The translations under genes were made by a program, and so were the position numbers. A stretch of DNA of 8,089 nucleotides. Origin: an uncultured Clostridia bacterium (GTDB taxonomy: Bacteria > Bacillota > Clostridia > Christensenellales > CALWSW01). The DNA lies in assembly GCA_937874755.1 (NCBI GenBank), contig CALNBC010000379.1, positions 1-8,089 of the forward strand. The letters run 5' to 3'. The notes beneath the pieces were generated by a model, which was not told the DNA's origin, searched no databases, and was given only the letters and a program-made list of their open reading frames with translations. Shown in pieces: positions 6,815-8,089 of the stretch. The first letter of the stretch is position 1. Each line of letters opens with the position of its first letter.

Positions 6815-7351
6815 ATGCCCAAGAGAGGCTTTCGAACCGTTTCTACCCCTGCAAATAGCGAAGCTCCCATTATGCCACTTCGCGCTACCAAGACCAGCGC
6901 GGGGTACGACTTTTTCGCCCCGTTCGACATTGTGATTCCGCCCCAGGGAAAGGTCTCCTTCGCTACGGATATCAAGGCGGAGATGGCTGAAAACGAGGTG
7001 CTGCTCATTGTCGTGCGCAGCTCATCGGGGATAAAGCGCGACCTCATGGCGGCGAACACCGTTGGCGTGATAGACAGCGATTATTACGAAAACCCCTATA
7101 ACGATGGCAATATCCACATAGCGCTACGAAACCTAAGACCGTCGATGGAGCTTTCGGGTTATAAAAGCGTCACCCTCTCTACGGGTGAAAAAATAGAAAT
7201 ACCTGTCATAAAGGATCTTAGGGAGCAAAATACCGTGGTCATAAAGGCAGGCGAAAGGGTAGTTCAGGGTCTATTTTTGCCTGTGCTCGAAGCGGATTCT
7301 GCCGCGACGGATGTGCAAAGGGGTGGCGGGCTCGGCAGTTCGGGGGTGTAA
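6815..7351 (+). CDS. dut: dUTP diphosphatase (dUTPase), trimeric type with insertion
   Basis: Hydrolyses dUTP to dUMP and pyrophosphate, keeping uracil out of DNA and supplying dUMP for thymidylate. All five trimeric dUTPase motifs can be seen in its 178 residues: motif 1 ATKTSAGYD (24-32); motif 2 RSSSGIKRD (68-76); motif 3 GVIDSDYY (84-91), with catalytic Asp87 and the discriminating Tyr90; motif 4 AGERVVQG (145-152); and motif 5 RGGGLGSSG (169-177). From Tyr90 to the motif 4 Gly is 56 residues, against about 21 in the E. coli enzyme as I recall it, so roughly 35 extra residues sit around 91-141. GGAGG (6805-6809) is 5 bases before the ATG. No terminator separates it from udk, so co-transcription is possible. 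A dCTP deaminase-like member of the same fold is less likely, because motifs 3 and 5 read as dUTPase. Confidence 0.87.
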   Translation: MPKRGFRTVSTPANSEAPIMPLRATKTSAGYDFFAPFDIVIPPQGKVSFATDIKAEMAENEVLLIVVRSSSGIKRDLMAANTVGVIDSDYYENPYNDGNIHIALRNLRPSMELSGYKSVTLSTGEKIEIPVIKDLREQNTVVIKAGERVVQGLFLPVLEADSAATDVQRGGGLGSSGV

Positions 7352-7359
7352 CTTCGGCA

Positions 7360-7389
7360 TTGCCTTCACGCAAGCGAATCGCGTATAAT
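7360..7389 (+). promoter_or_regulatory. Promoter for the uridine kinase gene
   Basis: A consensus TATAAT (7384-7389) is preceded at 18 bases by TTGCCT (7360-7365, four of six consensus bases). The transcript would start near 7396, only about 20 bases before the start codon. The site lies in the 64-base gap after dut. Confidence 0.6.
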
Positions 7390-7403
7390 TTGAAAAACAC
7401 ACT

Positions 7404-7409
7404 AGGAGG
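7404..7409 (+). promoter_or_regulatory. Ribosome binding site fixing the TTG start of udk
   Basis: A perfect AGGAGG lies 6 bases before TTG 7416. That codon begins MIVIGICGASG, directly leading into the P-loop. No ATG or GTG at a suitable distance would keep the first beta strand, so TTG is the start. Confidence 0.8.
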
Positions 7410-7415
7410 CAGACG

Positions 7416-8057
7416 TTGATCGTAATCGGAATATGCGGTGCCAGTGGAAGCGGAAAGTCCACACTGGCAGAAGAAATTAAAAGCTCCCTGTCCGTCCCGA
7501 CCATTGTGATTGGGCAGGATTGGTATTACAAAGACCATTCCAGCCTTCCGATGGATGAGCGCATAAACCTAAATTACGACGCTCCCACAGTGTTTGATTA
7601 CGACCAATTATACGATGACCTGCTCGCGCTCTCGGAAGGTAGATCGATAACAAAAAAAGGCTACGATTACGCTCTGCACCTTCGCGCAGATACCGACATT
7701 GTCATCGAGCCGCCGACGGTACTTATTTTGGAAGGCATCCATATTTTTTATGACAAGCGTCTCAGGGAAATGATGCACCTTAAAGTCTACATGATGGTCG
7801 ATGTGGACGTGTGCCTGCTTAGGCGCATCCAGAGGGACATGATAGAGCGTGGTCGCTCGCTGGAAGGAATTTCCCACCAGTATCTCACCACCGTAAAGCC
7901 CATGTACGAGCTGCATATTTCCAAATACGTCAAAGAGTGCGATTTCGCCGTCATGCGCGGCGGCAGGAACCGTCAGTCCATAGAAGCCATAGTGGCTTAT
8001 ATCGAATCGCTCCTTAAGCTGGATCCCCATGCGCAGCCCCGGGGGCAGGAGGACTGA
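7416..8057 (+). CDS. udk: Uridine kinase (P-loop nucleoside kinase)
   Basis: Phosphorylates uridine (and usually cytidine) to the monophosphate in pyrimidine salvage; cytoplasmic, 213 residues, close to the usual 205-215. The Walker A motif GASGSGKST spans residues 8-16. The uridine-kinase nucleoside-binding stretch (QDWYYKD, then NYDAPTVFDYD) follows at 34-63. LILEGIHIF (103-111) is the Walker B-like strand, and RRIQRDMIERGR (136-147) is the lid region with its conserved Arg residues. The C-terminus (EYV-like helix and PHAQPRGQED tail) is ordinary. Translation starts at TTG 7416 with an ideal Shine-Dalgarno site. It follows dut and has its own promoter. The 32 bases after its stop (8058-8089) hold no start codon or feature that I can support. 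A phosphoribulokinase-like relative is possible but less likely given the motif wording. Confidence 0.9.
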   Translation: MIVIGICGASGSGKSTLAEEIKSSLSVPTIVIGQDWYYKDHSSLPMDERINLNYDAPTVFDYDQLYDDLLALSEGRSITKKGYDYALHLRADTDIVIEPPTVLILEGIHIFYDKRLREMMHLKVYMMVDVDVCLLRRIQRDMIERGRSLEGISHQYLTTVKPMYELHISKYVKECDFAVMRGGRNRQSIEAIVAYIESLLKLDPHAQPRGQED

Positions 8058-8089
8058 CTCACCGACCCACCAGCCACCGAACGAAAGCG

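Noticed and set aside
8047..8089. AGGAGG at 8047-8052 as a ribosome binding site for a further gene
   Set aside because: No ATG, GTG or TTG follows at a usable distance before the window ends, and the CTG at 8054 is too close.

Overview
The window looks like chromosomal DNA of an anaerobic, moderately GC-rich member of the Clostridia (Firmicutes). The reasons are a multi-subunit [FeFe]-hydrogenase, an aldo/keto reductase fused to a ferredoxin domain, an M3 oligoendopeptidase, strong purine-rich Shine-Dalgarno sites at every gene, and sigma-A-type promoters. This is inference from gene content; no rRNA or other taxonomic marker is present. I saw no mobile element, CRISPR array, tRNA or phage gene, and no intergenic gap reaches 300 bases.

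Left part (1-2782): the 3' end of a NuoF-like hydrogenase subunit (HydB/HndC type, cut by the window edge) is followed after 32 bases by the complete catalytic subunit (HydA/HndD type). A clear intrinsic terminator closes this operon. Together they form the diaphorase and H2-producing part of an NAD(P)-linked, probably electron-bifurcating, cytoplasmic hydrogenase. The small HydC/HndA-type subunit is expected upstream, outside the window.

Middle (2793-5865): a well-formed promoter drives a zinc M3-family oligoendopeptidase. An aldo/keto reductase with a C-terminal two-cluster ferredoxin domain follows, with a stable hairpin in its leader. A hairpin terminator separates it from the next gene, which converges on it from the minus strand.

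Right part (5865-8089): a sugar-phosphate isomerase/epimerase-like TIM-barrel protein lies on the minus strand. It is transcribed divergently from a dUTPase gene, and the two predicted promoters overlap. Downstream of dut is a uridine-kinase gene with its own promoter and a TTG start, so two pyrimidine nucleotide genes lie side by side.

I do not find a clearly undescribed system. The points most worth a second look are the TSCSPGW variant of the hydrogenase H-cluster motif, an insertion of about 35 residues in the dUTPase, the overlapping divergent promoters with a nearby 13-base inverted repeat, and the leader hairpin before the aldo/keto reductase.
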